From Lachnospiraceae bacterium (GTDB taxonomy: Bacteria > Bacillota > Clostridia > Lachnospirales > Lachnospiraceae), in NCBI GenBank assembly GCA_017935565.1, contig JAGBHK010000041.1, forward strand, positions 18,225-82,224: a DNA stretch of 64,000 nucleotides, given 5' to 3'. The notes beneath the pieces are model-generated. The model was not told the origin of the DNA and did no database searches. It saw nothing but the letters and a program-made list of their open reading frames with translations. The position numbers and the translations under genes were made by a program. Positions 9,440 to 19,819 of this stretch are shown here, one piece after another (position 1 is the first letter of the stretch; the number at the start of each line of letters is the position of its first letter).

Positions 9440-10288
9440 TTACACCTCAATTCTCTTTTCCCAAAACTTACCTATTACATCACAATCATATCTTTTAGAA
9501 AAGTATGAATAAAACTTAAGCTCATATGGAATCTTATTTTCAATAATCAATTTGTTTTCTGAAAACATTCTTTTTTTCAAACATATAAGCATCTCATTAT
9601 GTACTGTCTTTTTACTCATATTCTTTATCCAGTTCAAACATTCTCTATAATATAAAAAGCTGTTCACTTCAGGTAATTTTTTGTAATGTTTCAATATAAT
9701 GCTTTCAAATTCTTTCTTTCTTAAAATTTCAAACATAGTCTCATAAGAAAGATTTTTATCATTATATAGCGCTTTCTTTCTACAAATCAAATTACCTGTA
9801 TTATACAGAACAAAAATACCTACTGATGTATCACTCAATAATTCTTTCGCTTTTGAATAATTTTTATATCCAACAACAACATTAACATACGGAAATGCCT
9901 TATAATAATCTTCAATTTGATTTTTCAATCTATTAAAATTATCCAAATCAGTTTTTATTTCATACACTACGCCTTTGCCATTTATCATAACAAAATCCGC
10001 TTTCGAATCTGAAATCGGTAACTCTGTTAATGCTACAGTATCAGTCAAACTATGTTTTTTTAATAGCAATTGATTAAATATAGCATTCTTATAAAAATAT
10101 TCATTCCTATACGCACTATCCATATGGTTGTATACTGTACTTATAGCCGTTCCATATGTTTTATCATTCAAATCAACAAACGCCTTACTATAATCAAGAA
10201 GTAGTTCGGTGTTATTTTCCCAAATCATTTTATCAATGTTTGGAATTGTAAATATTTTATTCAACATATAATCATGTATTCTTTCCAT
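9440..10288 (-). CDS. sce7726 family protein, PD-(D/E)XK-like
   Basis: A 282-residue partner of the sce7725 gene. It carries NEYFYKNAIFNQLLL, then a nuclease-like core: ELPISDSKADFVMI and VVYEIKTDLDNF, i.e. an acidic residue followed by ExK. This is the arrangement of restriction-like nucleases. ATG 10288 lies eight bases after GGAG; a TTG just before it is less likely. It is first in the transcription order of the sce7726, sce7725, RES operon. Confidence 0.75.
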   Translation of the reverse strand: MERIHDYMLNKIFTIPNIDKMIWENNTELLLDYSKAFVDLNDKTYGTAISTVYNHMDSAYRNEYFYKNAIFNQLLLKKHSLTDTVALTELPISDSKADFVMINGKGVVYEIKTDLDNFNRLKNQIEDYYKAFPYVNVVVGYKNYSKAKELLSDTSVGIFVLYNTGNLICRKKALYNDKNLSYETMFEILRKKEFESIILKHYKKLPEVNSFLYYRECLNWIKNMSKKTVHNEMLICLKKRMFSENKLIIENKIPYELKFYSYFSKRYDCDVIGKFWEKRIEV

Positions 10289-10366
10289 CAAACCATCTCC
10301 TTTCCTATTATTCTAGTATACCATATATAAGTTACTTATTCATAGATTTTTTTAATATTTTATTTT

Positions 10367-12727
10367 TTATTGCAATCTTTCCACCAACTGTTCTGCCATT
10401 TTAGTATTAATATCCAGACTTCCTAATAATTCCGAATAAATATCATACGATTTTTGAGCATATTCTTTGCATTTGTCAAAATCACATTGAAGCATATACA
10501 AGTCATATGCAACAGAATAATATGACTGTGCCGTAGATGTATGCTTTTCTTGTATTTCTCTTCTTATTTCTAGAGCCAATGTATCGTATTCCAATGCTTT
10601 CTTATAATCTCTAAAATATTCAAAAAACAAATTTGCACAATTTTGATAAAAGAATGTTATTTCCATGCATTCTTTACCCTTACATTTTATAGTAGCTTCT
10701 TTTACATCTTGCAATATATCATAAGCTTCTTGGTATTTTCGTTCTTCTATCATTAACGCAAACAAATTCAACTGTATATCAACTCTATCTTCTTCCTTTA
10801 CTAATTCAGATTCTACATTATTTGCAGCTTCATATAACATTCTGGCCTTTTTTGTATTTTTTTGCTTTGCAGAAATTGTACCATACACAAATAAAATATC
10901 ATAATAGAGCCTGTCTTTATCACTAGTATGTTCAATTTCTTCAAAAATTGCCAATGCATCCTCACAATACCATTCAGCTATATTAAGTTTATTTGTTTCA
11001 TTATGAATTTTCGCCAACCGAAAATAATCTCTTGCTACTACCCATGAACATTGTCCATATTCTAATATATCATTATCCATATTCATCTCTGCATATATTT
11101 GCGCTTTACTAAACATACAATACTCTAATAAAGAATCAGCCAATACAGAAACTAAAACTTGTACCATTTTATTATTTCTGTTTGAAAAAAAACAAAGAAA
11201 TTTTTCTGCTATATTAAATCTTTTTATCATAATGTCTAATGCCGTACCAGGTAACAACCACCAATCAGATATCATAACATCTAACAAATACTGAACATCT
11301 TCTAATTCTGGCTTCTCTTGTAACAAAATTGCTTCTTTCATAACTGGATGCATTTCATAGTTGTTTTCTTGTTTATTAATCCAACCTTTAAGCATCAAGT
11401 TTTGATATTCTAAAGCATAATCATCATATTCATCAACAATCCACTTTTTATAATCTGCCGGTAATTGTTCATTAGGTGAAATCGCAAAATTTTTTAAAAT
11501 CACTTTTTCTTTATCGCTCATCCCTACAATAGAAAACAAAAATCTAATGTGTTCTACTATAGTATTTTGTGTTTTATTATGACTAATTTGAATTTTTTCT
11601 TTAATTTCATTGTAACCAGTATGCAAAAGTTGTTAAATAAAAGTTTCTAAATCACTATCACTAAATGCTGCTGCTTTTGCAAGTAATTCAATCATTAATG
11701 TATGGCATTCAACCTTTTTTATCATTTTTCTTACCATACCTTCTGCTTTCTCATTCCTTGTACCATAATATTTCCAAAATAGTTCTACAGACTCATCATC
11801 TTCCATTTCCTCAATTTTGTAACAATAAAAAGTATCTGTCAAATATTCTAATCTAGAAGATACTATAATCTTTACACCACCATCAATAAAATCAAAAAGC
11901 GAATCTTTCATCAATCTTTCGTCTACATCATCAATGAACATAATTATTTTATACTTATTTGTATATACAAATTGCTTTATTTTTTCTCTTTTCTGTTGTA
12001 TAGACAACTTATCTGACATTTGCACTGAAGAAAGTAAATCACTCTCCAAATCACCTGAATAATTTATCCATATAGGCAACAAATTTTCAAAATTCATATT
12101 ATGATACAAATATCTAAGTATAGAAGTTTTTCCAACTCCTCCAATTCCCTGTATACATAAATTACTATATTTCTTACTAAGCATAATTAAATCGCTTATT
12201 TCATCATCTCTAAAAGAAAACTGCACTGGAGGTTGTTTTGCTGTTGTTATAATGGTTACTTCATTAAGTTTTTCTAATATTTCTTTATTAATATCTTCAC
12301 TTACTATTTCTGTCAAATTATCTAATTTAGAAATAGCCATACTTACTTCTCTATGTATTTTTCTCTCTCCAATCGTCATTTGAGCTTTTACAAATTTATC
12401 AACTTCGCTTATTATCTCATCAATATGTTTATATATCTGTTTTCTTTGTTCATAAGTAACATCTATCGGAACTTGACTCTTATATCTCTTCTTGCATTCA
12501 TCCATTTCTGTTTTCGTAAGCTCATATAACTCATCATTCATTGAAATCAATTCAGATTTAACTTTATCTAGTGCTCTTTGTATTATTGGTTCATTATTTT
12601 CGATACAATCAAAATCAATTCGTCTCTTGCTTATTTTATATTTCTTTATTAGTCCAAACCATTCTCGTCCAGTTTCTTCAATACTGATTACTGATGATAT
12701 CAAACCTATAATTGCATCTATTTTCAT
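10367..12727 (-). pseudogene. STAND NTPase (NB-ARC + helical repeats) interrupted by one in-frame TAA
   Basis: One long frame of about 786 codons is broken only by TAA at 11633-11635; both sides stay in the same frame. N-terminal part: helical region, then NB-ARC core with Walker A GIGGVGKTS (about residue 195), Walker B IMFIDDVDE and sensor IIVSSRLEYL. After the stop: a winged-helix-like segment and a long run of TPR-like helices. STAND proteins of this build are often phage-sensing defence proteins. The second half has no ribosome binding site (first start TTG 11626), so it is probably a nonsense-disabled gene, though readthrough or split function is possible. Confidence 0.75.
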
Positions 12728-12967
12728 TTATAATATTTCTCCCTATATAAATAATCATATTATTTTTACATTATATAAAAAATGACATAATATTTAATGC
12801 ACCTATATACCTCTTATACTAAATATATACTCGCTATTAATATCTATATAAACTTGTTCACAAAATTCTTATATAACAAATAATATATGTTATTATATAT
12901 TATTTTTATTCCAGTATCAATTACATTTAACTATACACTCCCAGTTCTCCATTATTAAAATTGAGCA
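12728..12967. other. AT-rich intergenic region without a gene
   Basis: About 240 bases, over 80 percent A+T, upstream of the STAND gene. It presumably holds its promoter, but the sequence is so AT-rich that many TATAAT-like words occur and I cannot pick one. No coding frame or repeat is supported. Confidence 0.5.
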
Positions 12968-12996
12968 CAAAAAGAGAAGGCTTTGCGACCTTCTCT
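12968..12996 (-). terminator. rho-independent terminator
   Basis: A perfect AGAGAAGG/CCTTCTCT stem with an eight-base loop, followed on the minus strand by TTTTTG. It ends the transcript of the membrane protein gene at 13098-13784. The 100 bases between hold nothing recognisable. Confidence 0.75.
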
Positions 12997-13097
12997 CTTG
13001 TTACTTATAAATGTACGAAATTACACCGTCAAAACCGTTGTTTTCTCCTCATAGCTTAAACGTTATCACTACTCACAAGGTTTAAATAATTCTTAAT

Positions 13098-13784
13098 TCA
13101 TTGATTTTCATTATTTCTCTTAAAATATCTATGCTTTTTTACAATATCGTCTAATTGTAATAATATTGTTTTTTGAGAATTCTTTAATTCTTTTTTATCT
13201 CCACACAACAAATACTGAGTGTCCACCCTACGAAACACATACCATTTTTCACCATATATTTCTATAATAATGTTCGAGACAGCACCTTCTTGATTAAAAT
13301 ACAACAACGCAATTATAGCTATTTCCACTAACGCACATAATATAGTACAATTTAATGTTTTAATTCCAGTTGTTGTTGAACATACATATGTAATTATAGG
13401 AGATAAGAGTAGTATCAAGACTAAACCTATAATATATTTATATCTAAAAAAAACTTGTTCCAATTTACCGAATTTATATATAATATACAATACTATATAT
13501 AATATTATTGCAAGAGCAGACAACATCATACACATAAAAACAGATGTAGCTTCTAAAATAAATGTATAATTTGTTATACATACCGCAACAAATAGAATAA
13601 TATATATCATACTAGTTCTTTTTAATATTTCTTTTTTACCCATTAACAATATTTCTATATTTGTAGCATACAGAGAACCTATACAACTCGCCAAGACAAC
13701 AATCATAAATATGCTAAATATTAATACACTGTATATATTATTAAAATCAAAATTATTAAACCAATCTAACAAACTTTCTTCCAT
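13098..13784 (-). CDS. polytopic membrane protein, unrecognised
   Basis: A 228-residue protein with about five hydrophobic segments in the first 170 residues, then a hydrophilic C-terminal domain (about 175-228). GGAGG lies before the ATG. No family recognised. It lies at the junction between the accessory block and core genes, so it may belong to either. Confidence 0.65.
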   Translation of the reverse strand: MEESLLDWFNNFDFNNIYSVLIFSIFMIVVLASCIGSLYATNIEILLMGKKEILKRTSMIYIILFVAVCITNYTFILEATSVFMCMMLSALAIILYIVLYIIYKFGKLEQVFFRYKYIIGLVLILLLSPIITYVCSTTTGIKTLNCTILCALVEIAIIALLYFNQEGAVSNIIIEIYGEKWYVFRRVDTQYLLCGDKKELKNSQKTILLQLDDIVKKHRYFKRNNENQ

Positions 13785-13821
13785 TCATTTTCCTCCACAC
13801 TATATTTCATTTCTATTAGTA

Positions 13822-15501
13822 TTAAATTAAGCAAAAATACCTCAATGCATCCTTAATATACTCCACCTTCTCCTGTGGACATTGCTTGACCTCTGCATCA
13901 TCCTTCTTAGATTTATTATAGCATTCACCCATATCTATACCACACATTCTTTTCACCTGTGCGATATAAGATGTATGAACATTTACACCATACTTATCCC
14001 TTACATACTCCTTAATCTTCCCATAAGTTACACGCTCTTCTTCTGTATAGTTACTTTCAGAATCCACTTCCATTGTAACCTCTAGCTTAGGTTGATTTGT
14101 TTTGAGGGATAATAAGGCAACCGTCTCCACATGTGTCGTTCCAGGGAACATATCCACCGCGCACACCTTTTCCACCTTATAACCTCTCTCCTGCAACATT
14201 ACCAAATCCCTTGCAAGACTTGTTGGTTTACAAGAAATGTATACCATTCTATCCACGCCGAAATCGATAATCTTTGTCAATGCCTTTGGATTGATACCAT
14301 CGCGTGGGGGGTCAAGTACTATTAAATCAGGTTTATCCGTCAACTCATCAATTACTTTAAGCACATCGCCTGCAATGAAACTACAATTATCAAGACCATT
14401 TAAAGCCGCATTAATCTTTGCAGCCTCCACCGCTTCCTCGATAATTTCAACACCTGTCACACGTTTCGCCACTGGTGCAAGCATCTGAGCGATTGTACCT
14501 GTGCCGCTATAAAGGTCAAAAATAACTTTATTCTTTGTTTCTCCAACATAACTTCTAGCCTTTTCGTATAGCACTTCCGCACCCAATGAATTTGTCTGGA
14601 AGAATGAGAATGGAGAAATCTTGAAATTAAGTCCCAAAATGCTCTCAATAATGTAATCGCAACCATATAAAATGTCTGTCTTGTCGCTTTGTACCACATC
14701 CGACAAACTATCGTTATATGTATGCAATATTCCTGCAATCTTTCCATTAAGTTCAAGACCAAGCAATTTATCCTTCAAACCGTCGAGCATGTCGCTTTCA
14801 GATAACGTCGCCGCTTGTCCGCACTCATCCCATTTCGATGTTGTTACAAGGTCTATCATTATTTCTTCAGTCTTCTTTGTCCTTCTTACAAGCAAATGAC
14901 GAAGATAGCCTGTGTGCTTCATTTTGTGGTAAAATGCCACATCCATATCCTTGAAATATGAAAGCACCGCCTTAACAATCACATTGTAATCATCATTTAC
15001 AATCTTGCAGGCTTTTATTGAAACAATATCATGAAAACTTCCTTTTTTATGAAGTCCCAATGCAAGTGGACCGTCCTTATATTCATCGCCAAATGAAAAT
15101 TCCATTTTGTTACGATACTCAAAACTTTCAGGACTTCCTATAATGCCTTCAAATTCGTAATTTTCACATACTTCATCAATAATTGTCTTAACCTGTGAAG
15201 CCTTTAATTCAAGCTGTTTTTCATATGGAACATCCTGATAAACGCAACCGCCACAGTCTCCAAAATGTGGACATTTTGCTTCCTGCGACTGCATTTCTGA
15301 CTTCTCAATCACCTCTAATAATCTTGCCTCACAATTTCCAGAACGCTTTTTGTTAACCTGCGCTTTTACCACTTGCCCTGGCAATGTTCCTTTTACTGTT
15401 ACTTTAGTTATTTTTCCATCTTCTTCCTGACAAACTAAAATTCCCTTGTTAGGGAATTTCAGTTCGCAGATTTTTCCTGTTATAATCTGACCTTTTTTCA
15501 T
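13822..15501 (-). CDS. rlmD: 23S rRNA (uracil-C5)-methyltransferase, RlmD/RumA family
   Basis: Methylates a uridine of 23S rRNA at C5 using SAM. Order: N-terminal TRAM domain (about 1-60); iron-sulfur cluster cysteines CPHFGDCGGC with a later Cys; RNA-binding middle; Rossmann domain with IFDLYSGTGTI; LDPPRDG; catalytic VYISCKP. After the usual end near residue 455 there is an extra domain of about 90 residues (YGKIKEYVRDKYGVNVHTSY...MCGIDMGE...CPQEKVEYIKDALRYF), an add-on I recall from many clostridial homologues. The exact target (U747 or U1939 type) cannot be told from sequence. Confidence 0.9.
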   Translation of the reverse strand: MKKGQIITGKICELKFPNKGILVCQEEDGKITKVTVKGTLPGQVVKAQVNKKRSGNCEARLLEVIEKSEMQSQEAKCPHFGDCGGCVYQDVPYEKQLELKASQVKTIIDEVCENYEFEGIIGSPESFEYRNKMEFSFGDEYKDGPLALGLHKKGSFHDIVSIKACKIVNDDYNVIVKAVLSYFKDMDVAFYHKMKHTGYLRHLLVRRTKKTEEIMIDLVTTSKWDECGQAATLSESDMLDGLKDKLLGLELNGKIAGILHTYNDSLSDVVQSDKTDILYGCDYIIESILGLNFKISPFSFFQTNSLGAEVLYEKARSYVGETKNKVIFDLYSGTGTIAQMLAPVAKRVTGVEIIEEAVEAAKINAALNGLDNCSFIAGDVLKVIDELTDKPDLIVLDPPRDGINPKALTKIIDFGVDRMVYISCKPTSLARDLVMLQERGYKVEKVCAVDMFPGTTHVETVALLSLKTNQPKLEVTMEVDSESNYTEEERVTYGKIKEYVRDKYGVNVHTSYIAQVKRMCGIDMGECYNKSKKDDAEVKQCPQEKVEYIKDALRYFCLI

Positions 15502-15521
15502 TTTTAGTTTCCTTTATTCTT

Positions 15522-16931
15522 CTAATAATATTCAACACTACATGTCAAAGTAGTTATTGAGTAACCTCGATCTGTAGAACTATGGCAATCCACACCATAT
15601 TTGTATCCAGATGCGCCTGCCGGATGAGTTACTGCTCCAGATTGCAAGTAAGTTCCATATTGTGCCTTAACATTATTCATGATAGTTTCATAATTCAAAG
15701 AATCCTCCGCATAAATCAATGCAAATTCAGTTATCCCTTGTTTAAAATAGTTCTGTGCAGCAGTATTACCTTCAGCATATGATGTTATTTTTGTATATGG
15801 AGTATTTCCAATCAATTTCTTAATAGCCCATGTATCTACAGTTGTGTAGAAATCCTTCGATGTACATGAGATAGCGTCAAAACCATAGTACTCTTCGATA
15901 GTATGATCTTTTGTCATATCTGCTGTAGTAATAAGGAAATATTGATAACAAAGGTTTGCACCTTTAGGATCATTTTGTACACCATTCAATGCTGGGTCAT
16001 CCCATGTTACGTCTACCTGATACCACTTTCCACCTATCTTTACAATATTCCATTCATGTCCAACAGGGCCTGAACCACTACCATTATCTGCATCACCTGT
16101 AAGAATTCTAGCATCAATACCTGCTGTCCAACAAAGAAGGAAAAACGCTTCTGAATAACCTTCACATACTACATTTTTTCCAACCAATGCGCCTTCTGCT
16201 GTCAATGCAGACTCGTTTGCTGTACCGCCACCCTGAATATTCGCAGCTGCATCATAATTATAATTAATATTCTTAACCATCCAATCATGTATAGCCTTAA
16301 CTCTCTCAACTTCAGTCATGCTTGTCTTTAAAATGCTATTTAAAACTGTAACTGCAGCACTTTTAGCAGCATCTGAAATTCCTCTTCTTGAATATTTCTC
16401 CAAATTATCTTCTGAAAGAGGATTAATGATTGGACCATAATTAGTTGTTGTTGACGACTGCTGTTTTGTCGTAGTAGGTGTTGTAGTTGTAGCAGACGGC
16501 TTCTTTGTAGTTGTTTCCTGCGTAGTCGTAGCAGCTGGTTTCTTCGTAGTTGTAGGTTCTGTTGTAGTAGCCGGCTTCTTTGTGGTTGTTTCCGCAGGCT
16601 TTGTTGTCGTGTTTTCTTTTGTAGTTTCAATCACACTACCATCAGGCGTCGTTTCTCCTGCAATTGACTCACTACTCGTAGAATCATTTGATTCAGTTTC
16701 TCCACCTGTTGTCTCACTTTCGCCAGACTCTTCCACACTTGATTCATCACCTGATATTTCAGTTTCATCACTGGAGTCTTTATCATCATTTTCCGTAGTC
16801 TTCTTCTCATCCGAAACAGTTTCGTTTTTCTTTGCACTGCTAGATTCACTATCTTCTTTTACACAAGCAGCCATACTACTTACTATTAATGCTAATGTTA
16901 AAACAAGTACCAACAATTTTTTCATTTTCAT
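15522..16931 (-). CDS. transglutaminase-like domain lipoprotein
   Basis: A 469-residue secreted lipoprotein. Signal peptide with lipobox around Cys22 (SSMAAC); a long Ser/Thr/Glu-rich linker with TTTKKPA-like repeats (about 25-170) that probably spans the cell wall; then a transglutaminase-like core with Cys in VVCEGYSEAF, His in VGHEWN and Asp in YQVDVTWDD, a complete papain-like triad. In Firmicutes such proteins act on surface proteins or cell-wall peptides; the substrate is unknown. GGAGG sits before the start. Confidence 0.9.
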   Translation of the reverse strand: MKMKKLLVLVLTLALIVSSMAACVKEDSESSSAKKNETVSDEKKTTENDDKDSSDETEISGDESSVEESGESETTGGETESNDSTSSESIAGETTPDGSVIETTKENTTTKPAETTTKKPATTTEPTTTKKPAATTTQETTTKKPSATTTTPTTTKQQSSTTTNYGPIINPLSEDNLEKYSRRGISDAAKSAAVTVLNSILKTSMTEVERVKAIHDWMVKNINYNYDAAANIQGGGTANESALTAEGALVGKNVVCEGYSEAFFLLCWTAGIDARILTGDADNGSGSGPVGHEWNIVKIGGKWYQVDVTWDDPALNGVQNDPKGANLCYQYFLITTADMTKDHTIEEYYGFDAISCTSKDFYTTVDTWAIKKLIGNTPYTKITSYAEGNTAAQNYFKQGITEFALIYAEDSLNYETIMNNVKAQYGTYLQSGAVTHPAGASGYKYGVDCHSSTDRGYSITTLTCSVEYY

Positions 16932-17015
16932 AGGCGTTCCTCCATTCTGGGCAATTAATACTTCAACTATGTAAAAAGGCGTAATAGTACATAACCTTAC
17001 GCCCCATTCCCATCC

Positions 17016-17261
17016 TTATTCTTCAAAAATGTCTTCATCAAAACAATCGTCGAAATCTTCATCATCAAAGCAATCTTCAAAGTCCTCAAAATTTTCAACT
17101 GTACACTTCTTGTACCAAAAATATCCTACTACCGCTGCAACGGCAGCAAAAATAATCAGCATAATCCATACAGCCTTTTGCTTTCTTTTCTTTGCCAATT
17201 TCTTTTTGTTCAAAAGATTTACGAGCTTGTTTGTGTCTAAAAGTTCATCTACTTTATACAT
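17016..17261 (-). CDS. small single-pass membrane protein with acidic tail
   Basis: An 81-residue protein with a basic N-terminal region (KKKLAKKRKQK), one transmembrane helix (about 31-50) and a tail made almost only of Asp, Glu, Phe and Cys. ATG 17261 is chosen because GGAG lies six bases before it. Function unknown. Acidic C-terminal tails also occur on the SGNH protein and, as stalks, on the CAP protein nearby. Confidence 0.65.
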   Translation of the reverse strand: MYKVDELLDTNKLVNLLNKKKLAKKRKQKAVWIMLIIFAAVAAVVGYFWYKKCTVENFEDFEDCFDDEDFDDCFDEDIFEE

Positions 17262-17364
17262 ACTAATCTCCATTCCAAAGCAATTCTTCTTTATAATATT
17301 CAGTTCTCACGCATATTATATCCATTTATAATAATATTATTATATCAAAAAAACTGTAAAATTA

Positions 17365-19656
17365 CTACAATTTTTTTAATTTTGCAAAGGACGCAAACAT
17401 TTTCTTTTGACCAGCATTATCAAAATTTACTAAAACCTCATAATCCCTGCCACCATCAGTAATGCTTAGCACTGTTCCTTCGCCAAACTTTATGTGACGA
17501 ACTCTGTCACCTACCGAATACGAGAGACCATTCTCTGCCTTATTTATTGCTCCTACAAGATTTGCATTTCCCGAATATGAAGGAGTTTTTTCTGCAGTTG
17601 GCACTGAAAATGGTTTTGCATTAAATGTACTCTTGCTTCCCAAACCGCCAAAACCACCGAAACCACCAAAACTTCCTGCTCCAGCCGATGTTTTATGATT
17701 TCCTGAATCAACTTTATTTGAAAAATTTGAACCAGTATCTAATAATTCCTGCGGAATTTCCTTAATAAATCTTGATGGTCTATTGAACTGTGTTTCACCT
17801 CGTATCATTCTCGCCTTTGCGCATGAAATGTTGAGATTTTTCATTGCTCTTGTAATGGCAACATAGGCAAGACGTCGCTCTTCCTCCAAATCTGTTGGGT
17901 CATCAGACTGTATCGTCATATAACTTGGGAAAATACCTTCTTCCACACCACTTAAATATACTTTTGGAAACTCAAGTCCTTTTGCACTATGAATTGTCAT
18001 GAGAGCAACGTACTGCTCACTATCATTTAATGCATCAATATCTGCTATAAGCGCAACTTCTTCCAAAAATCCTTCAAGAGTTGGATTTTCATTTTCCTGT
18101 TCATAAGTAACTACTTTTGTCAAAAATTCATTGATATTTTCGATTCTGTCCTTTGATTCGTCAGTATTTTCTGCCTTAAGTTCATCAAGGTATCCTGTTT
18201 CTTCAAGAAGAAAATCCACGCCTTCTCTCAAACCCTTTGTATTTAATACATTTTTAATTTTCAATACCACTTCTACGAAATCCGATATCTTTCCAGCGGC
18301 TTTGCCAATGTTTGGAACTTCCGATGATATATCACAGGCATCAAAAAAACTCATGCCTATGTTTAAAGCATAATTGTCGATTCTTGCAATGCTTGTGGCT
18401 CCAATTCCTCTCTTTGGCACATTTATAATACGCTTTGTAGCAACATCATCCTTACCATTTAATGCAGTCTTTAAATAAGCTAAAATGTCCTTAATTTCTT
18501 TTCTCTGATAGAAGTTTTGTCCGCCAAAAATCTTGTAAGGAACATTGTATTTTATCAATTTTTCTTCCAATGAACGCGACTGTGCATTTGTTCTATAAAG
18601 ACATGCAATATCATTATATGCAAATTCACCATCATCAACACCTTTTTCAATATCTCTGGCAATAAATTCAGCCTCTTCAAATCCATTTTCAAATATTTTA
18701 AATGAAATTAAATCGCCTTCGTTTTTATCTGTCCACAAAGCCTTAGCTTTTCTTCCACGATTATTTTTTATTACACCATTGGCTGCATTCAAAATGTTTC
18801 CTACTGAACGATAATTTTGTTCAAGTTTAATAACGCAAGCATCTGGAAATACTTCTTCAAAATCCAAAATGTTTCTGATATTTGCACCTCTAAATTTATA
18901 AATAGACTGGTCGTCATCACCTACAACACAAAGGTTTCTGCTTCTTGCTGCAAGTAAGCTTATAAGTCTAAACTGTACTGTATTTGTATCCTGATATTCG
19001 TCAACCATTATGTATTTGAAACGTTTTTGATATGATTCTAGCACTTCTGGAACCTTTTCAAAAAGTTCTACAGCCTTCAATAACAAGTCATCAAAATCCA
19101 ACGCATTATTTTTCTTTAATGTGTCTTCGTACTCCTTGTATGCCTGTCCCATCTTCATCATACCAAAATTTCCCTGAGCATTTTTTATGAATTTTTCAGG
19201 AGTTATCATCTCATTTTTTGCAGATGAAATAGCAGAAAGAATAGTCTTTTCCTTCATATTCTTTGTATCAATTTCAAGACGCTTACAAACATCTTTCATA
19301 ACAGATTTTTGATCATCTGTGTCGTATATTGTAAAACTATTGTCATAGCCTATTCTATCAATATATCTTCTCAAAAACTTCACACAAGTCGAGTGAAATG
19401 TCGAAACCCACACAGAATCAGCACCAAAACCAATGAGGTCATCAACTCTTTCCCTCATCTCGCCTGCTGCCTTATTTGTAAATGTAATAGCCATGATATT
19501 GTATGGATTAACTCCAAGTTCTTCAATAAGATAAGCTATTCTATGTGTAATAACACGTGTCTTACCAGAACCTGCTCCTGCCAAAATCAAAACTGGTCCT
19601 TCTGTTGTAAACACGCCTTTTTGCTGCTGTTCATTCAATGTATCATATATACTCAT
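17365..19656 (-). CDS. pcrA: ATP-dependent DNA helicase PcrA/UvrD
   Basis: A superfamily 1A 3'-5' helicase for repair and replication-conflict removal. Motif I GAGSGKTRVITHR, motif II VDEYQDTN, QSIYKFRGA, motif IV EQNYRS, motif V TIHSAKGLEFPKV and motif VI YVAITRA are all present. The C-terminal tail is Gly-rich, then a short Tudor-like module (VGDRVRHIKFGEGTVL...KKMFASFAKLKKL), typical of PcrA and involved in RNA polymerase contact. I start at ATG 19656 (MSIYDTLNEQQ), the family start, rather than the 14-codon longer frame. Confidence 0.95.
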   Translation of the reverse strand: MSIYDTLNEQQQKGVFTTEGPVLILAGAGSGKTRVITHRIAYLIEELGVNPYNIMAITFTNKAAGEMRERVDDLIGFGADSVWVSTFHSTCVKFLRRYIDRIGYDNSFTIYDTDDQKSVMKDVCKRLEIDTKNMKEKTILSAISSAKNEMITPEKFIKNAQGNFGMMKMGQAYKEYEDTLKKNNALDFDDLLLKAVELFEKVPEVLESYQKRFKYIMVDEYQDTNTVQFRLISLLAARSRNLCVVGDDDQSIYKFRGANIRNILDFEEVFPDACVIKLEQNYRSVGNILNAANGVIKNNRGRKAKALWTDKNEGDLISFKIFENGFEEAEFIARDIEKGVDDGEFAYNDIACLYRTNAQSRSLEEKLIKYNVPYKIFGGQNFYQRKEIKDILAYLKTALNGKDDVATKRIINVPKRGIGATSIARIDNYALNIGMSFFDACDISSEVPNIGKAAGKISDFVEVVLKIKNVLNTKGLREGVDFLLEETGYLDELKAENTDESKDRIENINEFLTKVVTYEQENENPTLEGFLEEVALIADIDALNDSEQYVALMTIHSAKGLEFPKVYLSGVEEGIFPSYMTIQSDDPTDLEEERRLAYVAITRAMKNLNISCAKARMIRGETQFNRPSRFIKEIPQELLDTGSNFSNKVDSGNHKTSAGAGSFGGFGGFGGLGSKSTFNAKPFSVPTAEKTPSYSGNANLVGAINKAENGLSYSVGDRVRHIKFGEGTVLSITDGGRDYEVLVNFDNAGQKKMFASFAKLKKL

Positions 19657-19819
19657 AAGAATCTCAATCCTTTCTTTTCCGTCCTTATAGCATACCACAA
19701 AATTAACATATAATAAATAAAAATTTTTTATTGCAACATAGTAATTAACACTATATAATATATCTATGGTTATTATGTGGCATCAGCCACCATCACCTTT
19801 TGAAATGGAGATTATTACT

